A DNA stretch of 64,000 nt from Paraburkholderia oxyphila NBRC 105797. Lineage in GTDB: Bacteria > Pseudomonadota > Gammaproteobacteria > Burkholderiales > Burkholderiaceae. The notes under the pieces were generated by a model. It was not told the DNA's origin. It searched no databases and saw only the letters and a list, made by a program, of their open reading frames with translations. Positions 36,514-45,159 of this stretch are shown one piece after another (within the stretch, counting starts at the first letter, position 1; the number at the start of each line of letters is the position of its first letter). The translations under genes were made by a program, and so were the position numbers. The DNA is taken from NCBI RefSeq assembly GCF_000685075.1, contig NZ_BAYD01000005.1, positions 167,648 through 231,647 on the forward strand. Reading direction: 5' to 3'.

Positions 36514-38235
36514 TCAGACCGTCGCTTCGAGATCGAACGCTGTGCGCATCGAACCGGCCGCATGCGTGACGCCGCCATTCATCATCGTGAGCGCGATGTC
36601 GATCTTGCCGATCTGGTACTTGTTCACCTCGAAGAGGTTGCTTTCGAGGACGATGAGGTCGGCGCGCTTGCCCACGGTGACCGAGCCGATCTCGTGCTCC
36701 AGCCCGAGCTGCCACGCTCCGTTGATCGTATAGGCGGCGATGAGCTGCGGAACGCTCAGGCGCTCGTTGATGTCGGGCAGCGCCGGCGCGTCGGGTTCGC
36801 CCGCGAGCTGGCGCGTATGGCCGGACTCGATATGCTCGACGGGGCGGTGCTGGCAGCGGCACTGGCAGGCGAGGCCGTCCATGCCGATCGACACCGTCAC
36901 GCCCTGCTCGATGAAGGTGCGGAACTTGTACATGTTGCTCCAGCGCTCGGTGCCGTAATGCTCGCGCAGCAGTTCGGTGTACAGATCGACTACGCCCCAC
37001 TGGAGCTGCGTATTGGCCATCACGCCCAGCTCGCGAAAGCGCGGGATGTCGTCGGGGTGCGTGAGGAACGCATGCGTGATGACGTGACGGCGGTCGCGCT
37101 GCGGGTTCGTGCGGTTCACGCGCTCGAAGCCGTCCAGCGCCGCGCGCACGGCGGCGTCGCCCACGCAATGCACCATTACGTTGAAGCCCGCTTTGTCCGC
37201 CTCCAGCAAATGCTGGTCGAATTCGCCTACGGGCATGGTGGGCGCGCCGCAGGTGTCCGCGCGATCGGCGTAGGGCTCGAGCAGCCACGCCGTGTGGTTC
37301 GCCTCGGTGCCGTCGAGAAACAGCTTGAGCGCGCGCGCCTTGACGAGCGGCGAGTCATAGCGCGTGCGGAACTCGCTCAGCATCTCCACGGGTTTTTCGA
37401 CCTCGCCCACCACCGCCACGCTGCCGACCACACGCAGCTTGAGGTCCGCGCGCCGCTCCATGTGCTGGAGCGTTTCGTAGAGCAGCGACTGGTCGCCGCT
37501 CGGGTCCATGAAGCCCGCATCGAACACGGTCGTGATGCCGGCCGCCGCGAGCTTGTCCTGCCACACCGTGAAGGAGCGCAGGTACAAGTCCATGCCCTTG
37601 GGCAGGTAGCCGGCGTCGCTGATCCGCTTGAGCAGCAGCGAGTAGGCCGCGCCGTCGACGATCACGCCAGTCGGCTCGCCCGAGACGGGGTCCTTCTCGA
37701 ACCAGCTCGCGCCGGGCTGGACGGGCGGCGTGGAGGCGTCGATGCCGGCGATCTCCAGCGCCTTCGAATTGGCCCACGCCGTGTGGAAGTCGGTGGAGAG
37801 CAGACACACCGGGCGATCGGGGCAAATGGCGTCGAGCGTTTCCTTGCACAGCAGCTCGGGCGGAATCGTTGCCTGGATCCAGCCCATGCCGGTGATGGCC
37901 TTCTCTTCGGGATGCGCCTCGACGTAGGCGCGCAGCGCGCCAAGCACCTTCTGAGGATCTTCGTAGTTCACGAAGGCCTGAAAGGCCGCCGCCGTCGTTT
38001 CGAAGTGCCAGTGCGATTCGACGAAGCCGGGCAGCATCAGCCGGCCGCCCGCATCGATGATGCGCGTATTCTCGCCGGCCCAGGCTCGGGCCGCGCGTTC
38101 GTCGCCGACGAAGACGATGCGCTCGCCTTGCACCGCGACGGCCTGCGCCCAGGGTTTGTGTGGATCGACCGTATAGACTTTTGCGTTCGTGAACAGCACG
38201 TCCGCTGCTGCGTTGCCTGTTTCCTGTGTGCTCAT
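36514..38235 (-). CDS. Metal-dependent amidohydrolase (YtcJ-like, Amidohydro_3)
   Basis: 573 residues. Urease-superfamily metal-binding signs: GFVESHWHF near residue 75 (HxH), a central Lys/His region (MVHCVGDAAVRAALDGFE) and ITHAFLTHPDDIPRF, then late DGLACQ and KRADLIVLESN. YtcJ-like enzymes hydrolyse formamides or other amides; no substrate is known. Element C lies just upstream. Context fits polyamine or N-acylamine breakdown. Confidence 0.88.
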   Translation of the reverse strand: MSTQETGNAAADVLFTNAKVYTVDPHKPWAQAVAVQGERIVFVGDERAARAWAGENTRIIDAGGRLMLPGFVESHWHFETTAAAFQAFVNYEDPQKVLGALRAYVEAHPEEKAITGMGWIQATIPPELLCKETLDAICPDRPVCLLSTDFHTAWANSKALEIAGIDASTPPVQPGASWFEKDPVSGEPTGVIVDGAAYSLLLKRISDAGYLPKGMDLYLRSFTVWQDKLAAAGITTVFDAGFMDPSGDQSLLYETLQHMERRADLKLRVVGSVAVVGEVEKPVEMLSEFRTRYDSPLVKARALKLFLDGTEANHTAWLLEPYADRADTCGAPTMPVGEFDQHLLEADKAGFNVMVHCVGDAAVRAALDGFERVNRTNPQRDRRHVITHAFLTHPDDIPRFRELGVMANTQLQWGVVDLYTELLREHYGTERWSNMYKFRTFIEQGVTVSIGMDGLACQCRCQHRPVEHIESGHTRQLAGEPDAPALPDINERLSVPQLIAAYTINGAWQLGLEHEIGSVTVGKRADLIVLESNLFEVNKYQIGKIDIALTMMNGGVTHAAGSMRTAFDLEATV

Positions 38236-38293
38236 CGCTGCCTCTTGGTGCGCAATTGTGACTGATCGCGGGTCACTATAGTGAGCGCCTGGA

Positions 38294-38322
38294 GGCGGGT
38301 CTGCCCCCCCTTGCAGGGGGCA
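38294..38322 (-). promoter_or_regulatory. Polyamine-region element C, upstream of the amidohydrolase
   Basis: On the minus strand TGCCCCCTGCAAGGGGGGGC, then AGACCCGCC; the palindrome and following (T/G)ACC match element A, but TTAACGTTG is absent. It sits 59-87 bases before the amidohydrolase start and just past the LuxR gene, so a terminator role for LuxR is an alternative. Confidence 0.45.
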
Positions 38323-38360
38323 AGCGTGCTTTGCGCCCGGAGGTGCCGGGCGCCGGGGAT

Positions 38361-39281
38361 TTACGCGCTGGCCGGCGGCGGCTCGGCCGGTGTCGTGCCG
38401 GCCTGGGGCGCGGGCGATGAAGCGGGCGCCGGATCAGGTGCCGCAACCGTAGCGGGCGATTCGAGTGCCCATTTGGCCAGATCGCGCTTGGTCCGCACGC
38501 CGAGCTTGGCGAACGCCCGCTGGATATAGGACTCGGCGGAAGACTGGCGCACGCCAAGAATGGCCGCCGTTTCGGGCACGGTCCGGCCGATGATCAGCTG
38601 CTTGCAGCTTTCGTATTCACGCTTGGAGAGCGTGATGCCTTCGTGCGCGACGCGGGCGTCGAACAGCGCGAGCGGGTCCGTGCTGGTGGCGGTATTGGCG
38701 ACCTTTCTCGCGGCCGACATCGACGAATGCAGCTCGAGCAGCGGAAACAGGAAGTCGCCCAGATGGCGCAACTGGCTCAGCTCGCTCAGCGAGAAAGCGG
38801 GCAAATGCTTGCGGCGCACGATGGCGAGCGAGTATTGCGCGTGGCTCGCGTCCTTCGTGAGTACGCATTCGTGGGCGATTTGCCGTTCGTCGAAGATGAG
38901 CTTGCGAAATTCGCCGTCGGGAATGGTGCTCATGTCGCGCACCACGAGGTGCGTGCCGGTCGTGCCCCGTATCGCGGCGAACAGCGGGTCGGCGGCCTGA
39001 TAGCGCTCGTAGTAGAGCCCCATGACGTGATCGAGCTCGGCCTGCTCGTCGTCCACGGCACCGCTGCCGAGCCATTCGCAGCTATAGCCGAGCGGCGCGG
39101 CGCCGCCGAAGCGCGAGCGCTCCACGTGAACGACATCGAGCGGAATGATCCCGTTCATGAACGACGTGAGCCGGTGAACGAAATGCGGTGTGCCGACCGA
39201 CTCGATGATGTCGCCGAGCGCCTTGATGGGCACGTCGATATGGCGGCTTTGGTGATTGAAGGGGTCGACGTTGAGCAACAT
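38361..39281 (-). CDS. LuxR-type HTH transcriptional regulator
   Basis: 306 residues from ATG 39281. The N-terminal about 200 residues are not a clear acyl-homoserine-lactone or response-regulator domain. LuxR-type HTH at about 218-280 (ITLSKREYESCKQLIIGRTV, ETAAILGVRQSSAESYIQRA, FAKLGVRTKRDL). An Ala/Pro-rich tail ends the protein. It lies between the amidohydrolase and the divergent cupin-oxidoreductase operon (268 bp, containing element B), so it probably controls the polyamine genes. Confidence 0.87.
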   Translation of the reverse strand: MLLNVDPFNHQSRHIDVPIKALGDIIESVGTPHFVHRLTSFMNGIIPLDVVHVERSRFGGAAPLGYSCEWLGSGAVDDEQAELDHVMGLYYERYQAADPLFAAIRGTTGTHLVVRDMSTIPDGEFRKLIFDERQIAHECVLTKDASHAQYSLAIVRRKHLPAFSLSELSQLRHLGDFLFPLLELHSSMSAARKVANTATSTDPLALFDARVAHEGITLSKREYESCKQLIIGRTVPETAAILGVRQSSAESYIQRAFAKLGVRTKRDLAKWALESPATVAAPDPAPASSPAPQAGTTPAEPPPASA

Positions 39282-39466
39282 GGTGCACCCTGATCGGGAA
39301 CGGGTAGGGGTTCTGCGTGTGCCTGGCAAGCTTTTTCGTGCGGGCGCGCTGCGCGTTTGCCCGGCAAAAAAGCATAACAGAAGCGCCCCGGCGTTCAAAC
39401 GCGCGGCATGACGGGACGATAGCGACGCGGCGGCATTGTGCCAATGGCGAAACGGGAAACTCGCCA

Positions 39467-39516
39467 TGCCCCCCCATTGCAGGGGCATACCGCAGACAGC
39501 GGAATCTTTAACGTTG
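39467..39516 (+). promoter_or_regulatory. Polyamine-region element B, upstream of the cupin-FAD oxidoreductase operon
   Basis: TGCCCCCCCATTGCAGGGGC then ATACCGC and TTAACGTTG at the same spacing as element A (35 of 50 positions identical). It ends 33 bases before the cupin ATG, leaving room for a promoter overlapping it, so it may be operator and core promoter together. Confidence 0.6.
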
Positions 39517-39549
39517 CGATTTTCCTTTCAATCGTTTCGTGAGATTCAG

Positions 39550-39897
39550 ATGAGCAAGCTGATCAAGGACATCGTGTTGCTGGGCGCAGGCGAGGGCGAA
39601 TTCACCAAACTCGAATTCGGCATGGACGAAATGGACTGGCGCGCCGCGGCGGGCGAGAGCCGCAAGTACACCGCCGGCTGGTGGGAAGGCAAGGTGGGCG
39701 CGGTCGATTTTCCGGAAACCGCCGCCGACGAGGCCGTCTGGCTGACCGAGGGCCGCATTGCGCTGACCGATGTCGAGGGCAATCGCAAGGAGTTCCAGGC
39801 GGGGCAGGGCTATCTGCTGCCGGCCGGCTTCGCGGGCCGCTGGGAAACGCTCGAGGACGCGAAGAAGTTCTACATCGTGCTCGAGAAGGCGATATGA
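39550..39897 (+). CDS. Small cupin-domain protein (DUF861/EutQ-like)
   Basis: 115 residues. A compact cupin with SRKYTAGWWEGKVGAVDFPE, EAVWLTEGRIALTD and GQGYLLPAGFAGRWE, the conserved blocks of DUF861-type cupins. Its TGA overlaps the ATG of the FAD oxidoreductase gene, so the two are translated together. Such cupins commonly accompany gamma-glutamylputrescine oxidase genes; the role is unknown. Confidence 0.85.
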   Translation: MSKLIKDIVLLGAGEGEFTKLEFGMDEMDWRAAAGESRKYTAGWWEGKVGAVDFPETAADEAVWLTEGRIALTDVEGNRKEFQAGQGYLLPAGFAGRWETLEDAKKFYIVLEKAI

Positions 39898-41357
39898 ACC
39901 AGGCGCTGGAGACAAAGGTCGCGCAGACGTCCGCAGAGGCGCACGCTGGCCATGGCGGGGCGCCGGCCAGATTGCGCGTGAACGAGGCGCTCGCGCACAC
40001 GAAGCTCTCGCCGTATTGGCTCGACGATCCGGCGCAGCCGCCTGCCGAGCGCGAGCTCGTGGGCGCGACGCAGGCCGACCTGCTGATCGTCGGCGGCGGC
40101 TTTACCGGGCTGTGGGCGGCCGTGCAGGCCAAGGAGCTGATGCCGCAACTCGATGTCGTGGTGATCGAGGCGAACCGCGTGGCGCATGGCGCGTCCGGGC
40201 GCGCGGGCGGCATCATCTCGACTTCGGTGATGCATGGCCTGCCCAACGCGGTGCGCGTGTTTCCGAACGATATCGACCAGCTGGAACAGTTCGGTCAGCG
40301 CAACCTGGACGGTTTCGAGGCCACGCTCAAGCGCTATGGCATTGATGCGGACATCGAATGGAATGGCGAAATGACCGTGGCCGTCGACCCGGACCATCTC
40401 GCCCATCTGCGCGCCGATTGCGATCTCCACCGCAGCCACGGCCACGACGTGGTGCTGCTGGGCGAGCAGGCCACACGCGAGCAGTTGAATTCGCCGCTGT
40501 TCGCGGGCGCGCTCTGGTCGCGCAACCGCAGCGGCATCGTGCATCCGGCCAAGCTCGCATGGGGGCTCAAGCGCGCGGCGCTCTCGCTGGGCGTGCGGCT
40601 CTACGAACATACGCCCCTCGTGAGCGTGAAGGACGAAGGCGACACGGTCTTCGTGAGCACACCGAAGGGTAGCGTGCGCGCGCCGCGCGTGCTGTTCGGC
40701 AGCGGCACGGCGAAAGTCGGCATTCGCGACATCAATCGCCGGGTGATGCAGGTGCGCGACCACGTGCTCGCCACCGAGCCGCTCACCGAAGCGCAGCTCG
40801 CGCGCATTGGCTGGAAGAACCGCCAGGGCATTTACGACACGCGCACCCAGCTCAACTACTTCCGCCTCACCAAGAAGAACAACATCATTTTCGGCGGGCT
40901 CGTGAGCTATCACTTCGACGGCGATTCGAACCCGCCGCAGGACGAGAAGCGCGAGACGTACTATCGGCTCGCGCAGGCGTTCTACAAGACCTTCCCGCAA
41001 TTGTCCGACGTGCGTTTTTCGCACGCGTGGGGCGGCCCGATCGACTATTGCTCGCGCGGCTCGGTGTTCGCCAGGCGCTACCTCGGCGGCAAGGGCGTGT
41101 TCGTTGCGGGCTATACGGGCTTCGGCGTGGCGGCGAGCCGCTTCGGCGCGTTCATGGGCCTGAACATCCTGTTCGATCGCGACAGCCCCGAGCGCGGGCT
41201 CGACATCGCGAATCAAAGCCCGATCTATATCCCGCCCGAGCCGTTTCGTTGGATAGGCGCAAAGATCACGTTCCACGCCTTCGACGGCGCCGATGCCCAG
41301 GGCGGCTGGAAGCGCGCGTGGATCAACGGCCTCAAGTCGATGGGTTTTCCGATGTGA
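39894..41357 (+). CDS. puuB: FAD-dependent oxidoreductase, gamma-glutamylputrescine oxidase-like
   Basis: 487 residues. DAO-family Rossmann motif ADLLIVGGGFTGLWAAVQAKE (about 59-79), VVVIEANRVAHGASGRAGG, and C-terminal GGKGVFVAGYTGFGVAASRFG. The GASGRxGG block and neighbours (polyamine transport, cupin) fit PuuB-like enzymes that oxidise gamma-glutamylputrescine to the aldehyde with hydrogen peroxide release. Other amine oxidases of the same fold are possible. The other puu genes (A, C, D) are not in the window. Confidence 0.82.
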   Translation: MNQALETKVAQTSAEAHAGHGGAPARLRVNEALAHTKLSPYWLDDPAQPPAERELVGATQADLLIVGGGFTGLWAAVQAKELMPQLDVVVIEANRVAHGASGRAGGIISTSVMHGLPNAVRVFPNDIDQLEQFGQRNLDGFEATLKRYGIDADIEWNGEMTVAVDPDHLAHLRADCDLHRSHGHDVVLLGEQATREQLNSPLFAGALWSRNRSGIVHPAKLAWGLKRAALSLGVRLYEHTPLVSVKDEGDTVFVSTPKGSVRAPRVLFGSGTAKVGIRDINRRVMQVRDHVLATEPLTEAQLARIGWKNRQGIYDTRTQLNYFRLTKKNNIIFGGLVSYHFDGDSNPPQDEKRETYYRLAQAFYKTFPQLSDVRFSHAWGGPIDYCSRGSVFARRYLGGKGVFVAGYTGFGVAASRFGAFMGLNILFDRDSPERGLDIANQSPIYIPPEPFRWIGAKITFHAFDGADAQGGWKRAWINGLKSMGFPM

Positions 41358-41364
41358 CCACAGC

Positions 41365-41384
41365 GGCGGCCTTGCCCGGCCGCC
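41365..41384 (+). terminator. Terminator-like hairpin after the FAD oxidoreductase
   Basis: Stem GGCGGCC / GGCCGCC, six-base loop, 8 bases after the stop; no T-run. Confidence 0.5.
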
Positions 41385-41526
41385 TTCGCCGATCCACGCT
41401 TTGGCGATCCGCAACTGGACTGAGCCGTCACGCGCGATTACCGAAAAGACCAACCAGGCGATAATTTCTCTTGACCTGGAGTGCACTCGAAGTCCCACCA
41501 TCGTGCATGTCGTTGAGGGAAAGCAC

Positions 41527-42012
41527 ATGAAGATTGGCGATCTGGCAAGCGTGACGGGGCTCTCCGTCCATACGATCCGTTATTACGAGCGCATCGGGCT
41601 GATTCCGTTCGCGCTGCGCGACGCGTCCGGACAGCGTGCCTACGACCGGTCGATTCTCGACTGGCTCGCGTTTCTCGGCCGCCTGAAGAAAACCGGCATG
41701 CCGATCCAGGGCATGTTGCGCTACGCACAGCTGCGCGCGCAAGGCGCCGCCACCGAAGGCGAACGCTGCGAGCTGCTGGTGGCGCACCGCGAAGCCGTGC
41801 GTGCGCATATTGCCGAGCTTCAATCGTGTCTTCTCGCTCTCGACGCCAAGATCGAAGGCTATTCGACCGCCCCCTCATCTTCGCGAGGCAAGACACATGC
41901 AGAACCACACGAATCGGCAGAATCCGGTCAACCCACAGAGCGAAGCGCTCGCGCACGGCGCGGCACAGGAAAGCCGGCTCGCGCGCGGCCAGCGCATGCT
42001 CGCGGCGATTGA
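41527..42012 (+). CDS. MerR family transcriptional regulator
   Basis: 161 residues from ATG 41527 (GAGGGA upstream). MerR winged helix at 1-70 (MKIGDLASVTGLSVHTIRYYERIGLI), then the coiled-coil dimerisation helix; no metal-binding Cys set, so it probably senses an organic signal. The last about 45 residues (Ser/Arg/His-rich) are unlike the family and lie over the start of the next gene, so they are probably dispensable. The carboxymuconolactone-decarboxylase-like gene is its likely target. Confidence 0.88.
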   Translation: MKIGDLASVTGLSVHTIRYYERIGLIPFALRDASGQRAYDRSILDWLAFLGRLKKTGMPIQGMLRYAQLRAQGAATEGERCELLVAHREAVRAHIAELQSCLLALDAKIEGYSTAPSSSRGKTHAEPHESAESGQPTERSARARRGTGKPARARPAHARGD

Positions 42013-42400
42013 CGGCAGCGCGGGCGAGCACGTCGTCGCAGCGCTCGCGGACATTGCGCCCGACTTCGCCCGCTATTTGCTGGAGTTTCCGTTTGGCGAT
42101 ATCTACGCGCGGCCTGGGCTCGACCTGCGCTCGCGCGAGATCGCGGCCATTGCGGCGCTCACGGCGCTCGGCCATGCGCAGCCGCAGCTCAAGGTGCACG
42201 TCGCCGCCGGGCTGAACGTGGGCTTGAGCGAGGAGGAGATCGTCGAGACCATCATGCAGATGGCCGTTTATGCGGGCTTTCCTGCGGCGCTGAATGGCTT
42301 GTTTTCGGCGCGCGAGGTGTTCGAGGCGCGGCGTGCGGGTGCTGGGGACGGTGCGCAGCCGGTGGCGTGCGCGCCTGACGAAGCGATGAGCGCGGCTTGA
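41897..42400 (+). CDS. Carboxymuconolactone decarboxylase/AhpD-like protein
   Basis: 167 residues from ATG 41897 (GAGG 8 bases upstream). Domain blocks: SRLARGQRMLAAIDG, PDFARYLLEFPFGDIYARPG, LDLRSREIAAIAALTALGHA, LKVHVAAGLNVGLSEEEIVE and MQMAVYAGFPAALNGL, as in CMD-family proteins. The CxxC pair of peroxidase-type AhpD is absent, so it is nearer gamma-CMD-type proteins of uncertain activity. It overlaps the MerR gene by 116 bp in another frame. Confidence 0.87.
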   Translation: MQNHTNRQNPVNPQSEALAHGAAQESRLARGQRMLAAIDGSAGEHVVAALADIAPDFARYLLEFPFGDIYARPGLDLRSREIAAIAALTALGHAQPQLKVHVAAGLNVGLSEEEIVETIMQMAVYAGFPAALNGLFSAREVFEARRAGAGDGAQPVACAPDEAMSAA

Positions 42401-43203
42401 GCGGCACCGCCTGGGTGCGCCTTTGCGGCGTGCCGCCTGCTCGTCGTACTTGCAGACCTCGAAGTGATTCTTGAGAGATTGGCCATCTGGGGCGCCAGCT
42501 GTAGCTGGCGCGAGAGTCGGATTCCTTGCTGTACTATTCGACTAAATAAAATAGAATAATTCTCGATGGCTAATTAAATTGCGCTTCGCCGAAAGAGGTT
42601 TTCAAACTCCTGGCTGCGCACGGCGTTTTCGACCGTGGTTGGAGTTGCTAAACGCAAGCGCGTCCGCGGGAAAAACGACCACAATCCCATTGGGCCGTAA
42701 ATTACGCCAGAGGGGCGAAGGTTGAACAATCGCGTGGAGATCTACGTGGTTGGGGCGGACGCTAACGATTCAGGCTATAACGGGTTTAAAAAGGCAATGC
42801 AGCAAGTCGTTCAATTCTGAACTCGAAGACAGCGATGGCTACCCCTCTGTTAGTCGTTGCGCGGCACCCCATATCGTGCCGCAATCAACAGACGGATTCT
42901 CGCGAGGTCGCAAACCGGTGCAATCGCACGCCCGAGAAGCATGAGACGTACGGAAAAATACTTAAAGCATCCTCCGCTCCTGTAATCTATCTTCAAAATT
43001 GCTGTGGCAGGTTATGGTGCGGTATTCGTCCGGCGTTGACGCATACGAGCTTGCAAATGCGTGTTCTGCAACGCGGCTGCCGAGCTGCAAGCAATCGGTC
43101 AGGCATACGAAGTCGTTTTAGTTGACAACAAGTTGCGGCTGATCTGATTCGACTTATCCCTGGGTAAGAAAGCGTCCGCCGTACGTCATCGGAGCATCCA
43201 CAG
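42401..43203. other. AT-richer intergenic region at the left edge of the accessory island
   Basis: 803 bp with no confident gene. A perfect hairpin (GCGCCAGCT / AGCTGGCGC, 42492-42511) probably ends the CMD transcript. About 42530-42590 is clearly AT-rich. A 32-codon frame from TTG 42722 to TGA 42820 (NRVEIYVVGADANDSGYNGF inside it) and a frame ending at 43147 (AYEVVLVDNKLRL near its end) look protein-like but match nothing I know; they may be remnants. GGAG at 43191 is the ribosome site of the TIR gene. Confidence 0.55.
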
Positions 43204-44607
43204 ATGTCTGGCCCGGTGGGTTTCTGGAGCTATGCTCGCAGCGACGACGCACACAGCGATGGGCAGTTGAGCCAGCTTCGCTCGATCGTGGGAAAAGCCA
43301 TTGCGCTACAGTATGGTGCCGATATCACGATCTGGCAGGACATCCAGGCCATTCCGCCGGGAGCGGACTGGGCCGCATCGATTGAAAGAACGATTAGCCA
43401 GACCGTTTTCTTCATACCGATTGTCACTCCGCGATACCTGAAAAGTCAGCATTGCTTTGCGGAGTTCCATTCTTTTCGCGGCCGCATGAATCATCTGGGC
43501 CGCGATGATCTGATCTTTCCGATTCTCTACGTGGGTGTCGATCAAATCGATGCCGACGAAACCGTGTTTGGGCTGGAACTCGAAGCGTTGCGCCGGCATC
43601 AATGGATCGATTTTCGGACATTGCGTCACGCGGATCCGCGCTCGCCCGAGATCGGAACATGGGTCGATGGATTGGCAGAGAACATTCTCAAGGTGGCGGT
43701 CGCGGTGTCGAAGGCCGAACACATAGCCGAGGAGGCCAGTCGGGAACAGCAAAGAGCAGCAGCCGAGGAAGCACGCCAGCGCGAAGCGCAAGCAAAGGCG
43801 GCCGAGGAGGCACGCAAGCGGGAGGCGCAAGCAAAGGCGGCGGAAGAGGCGCGTCAGCGGGAAGCGGCAGAAAGGGCGGCCGAGGACGCTCGCCGGCAGC
43901 GAGCGGCTGCCGAGGCAGCGAGTCAGCCGGGTCCGGTTGATGCGATCGCCCCAAGCGCGGCAGCGGCGGCCGCCGCCACAGTCCCCGCCACTCAGCCCGG
44001 TATCGCGTCGGCATTGAGTCCGGCTGGCCAACCGGCGGGCGCACCGGTGCGCAAGCAGCGAATTGGCGTGCTGGCGGCATCAGCGGGAGGGCTGGTCGTC
44101 GTTGCGGGCACATTGGCGACGGTGTTCCTTCGTCAGGAAAGCCCAAGGCCGCCTCCGTCGGCGATTGCCGCTTCGATTCCCGCTTCGATACCCGTAGCGA
44201 CGCCGCCAGCGCCCCAAGCGCCCCCGGCGCCACCGGCGCCACCGGCGACTGCGCAAGGAGACGGCGTCGCTCCTCCTCAATCGCATGGGCCCGACCTGCA
44301 AGGAAGCGTGGATCAGATTCTCGATTCGGCAGGACTGGTGGTATCCGGCAGGATCGTGAACCTGTACGGCATTCGCGGGATGAGCGGCCGCCCTGCAAAG
44401 GCGATGCAGCACTATCTGGAAAGCGAAGGAAACGTGATTCAGTGCTTTGCCCACGGCGATGCCTACCAGTGCTTTGCAAATGGAAAAGACATCGCCGCGC
44501 ACGCGGTTCGTCTTGGCTGGGCCCGGGCTAGACCTGGCGCTTCGGATCCGTACACAGCGGACGAAGAGGAGGCAAGGCAAGCACGCGTCGGCATTTGGGC
44601 GCAATAG
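43204..44607 (+). CDS. TIR-coiled coil-transmembrane-SNase-like fusion protein
   Basis: 467 residues. TIR domain at 1-165: FWSYARSDD (7-15), WQD (45-47) and SQHCFAEF, where E87 takes the place of the NADase glutamate. A 171-238 Ala/Glu/Arg coiled coil holds four 13-residue repeats. One membrane helix follows at 287-308, a Pro/Ala linker at 311-350, then at 373-467 a domain like small secreted staphylococcal-nuclease proteins (GRIVNLYGI, IQCFAHGDAYQCFANGKDIA, a late GWARA and EEEARQARVGIWA). The nuclease Asp/Glu after YGI are replaced, so that domain is probably a binding, not cutting, module. Topology: TIR inside, SNase-like part in the periplasm. First gene of the island. TIR and topology are well supported, the role is inferred. 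Confidence 0.85.
   Translation: MSGPVGFWSYARSDDAHSDGQLSQLRSIVGKAIALQYGADITIWQDIQAIPPGADWAASIERTISQTVFFIPIVTPRYLKSQHCFAEFHSFRGRMNHLGRDDLIFPILYVGVDQIDADETVFGLELEALRRHQWIDFRTLRHADPRSPEIGTWVDGLAENILKVAVAVSKAEHIAEEASREQQRAAAEEARQREAQAKAAEEARKREAQAKAAEEARQREAAERAAEDARRQRAAAEAASQPGPVDAIAPSAAAAAAATVPATQPGIASALSPAGQPAGAPVRKQRIGVLAASAGGLVVVAGTLATVFLRQESPRPPPSAIAASIPASIPVATPPAPQAPPAPPAPPATAQGDGVAPPQSHGPDLQGSVDQILDSAGLVVSGRIVNLYGIRGMSGRPAKAMQHYLESEGNVIQCFAHGDAYQCFANGKDIAAHAVRLGWARARPGASDPYTADEEEARQARVGIWAQ
43759..43914 (+). repeat. Four 39-bp coding repeats (coiled coil of the TIR protein)
   Basis: Four tandem 13-codon units of the form AAEEARQREAQAK, the last diverged. Confidence 0.85.
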
Positions 44608-44647
44608 ACAGCCGGGGGATTCAATCGGGAATCGAGGGAGAAATGAA

Positions 44648-45136
44648 ATGAATCCATCTCTGTCGGCATTGGCTTGTGCCGCATTGGCCGGTTCTGTCCT
44701 GGCCGGGTGCGCACAGGACGGATCGAGCGGAATGAACAAGGCGACGGCGGGCTCACTGATCGGTGCCGGCACGGGTGCGACGCTCGGCGGACTTTTCAGT
44801 CACGGGAGCGCCGGTGGGATTGTGGCCGGCGGTCTGATCGGTGGTCTGCTGGGTGGCGTGATCGGTCATGAAATGGATGAGCGCGATCGCGAGGCGCGCG
44901 AGCAAGCGCTTCAACAGGCGCTGCAGACTTCAAAGAACAACCAGACCCGACATTGGCACAACGCGAAGACGGGTAATTCAGGCAGCATCAAGCCGCTCAA
45001 CGGCTACAGCGCGTCAGCGAGCGCGCAGACTTGCCGGCAATTCACCGAGACATACGTGAAGGAAGGGAAAACGTATGAACAAAACGCGCGTGCATGCCGC
45101 AATTCGAATGGCGAGTGGCAGTTGGCGGAACAATGA
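44648..45136 (+). CDS. Glycine-zipper outer-membrane lipoprotein (17-kDa antigen-like)
   Basis: 162 residues from ATG 44648 (GGGAG upstream). Lipobox LAGC with lipidated C21; two Gly-zipper helices (SLIGAGTGATLGGLF and GGIVAGGLIGGLLGGVIG) near 36-73; then a C-terminal domain with TCRQFTETYVKEGKTYEQ as in Rickettsia 17-kDa surface antigen proteins. It lies 40 bp after the TIR gene, same strand. Periplasm-facing and anchored in the outer membrane; glycine zippers could let it oligomerise in membranes. Confidence 0.88.
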   Translation: MNPSLSALACAALAGSVLAGCAQDGSSGMNKATAGSLIGAGTGATLGGLFSHGSAGGIVAGGLIGGLLGGVIGHEMDERDREAREQALQQALQTSKNNQTRHWHNAKTGNSGSIKPLNGYSASASAQTCRQFTETYVKEGKTYEQNARACRNSNGEWQLAEQ

Positions 45137-45159
45137 GTTCATTGTCGTAGGGGCCGGTG

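Noticed and set aside
36415..38265. 616-codon open frame on the plus strand
   Set aside because: Antisense to the amidohydrolase gene; Arg/His/Ala-rich, no family, a by-product of high GC.
38361..39281. Quorum-sensing LuxR receptor
   Set aside because: No recognisable autoinducer-binding domain and no luxI-like gene nearby; context points to polyamine genes.
42835..43125. 96-codon frame in the AT-rich flank
   Set aside because: No ribosome site, Cys/Arg-rich composition and no homology; not counted as a gene.
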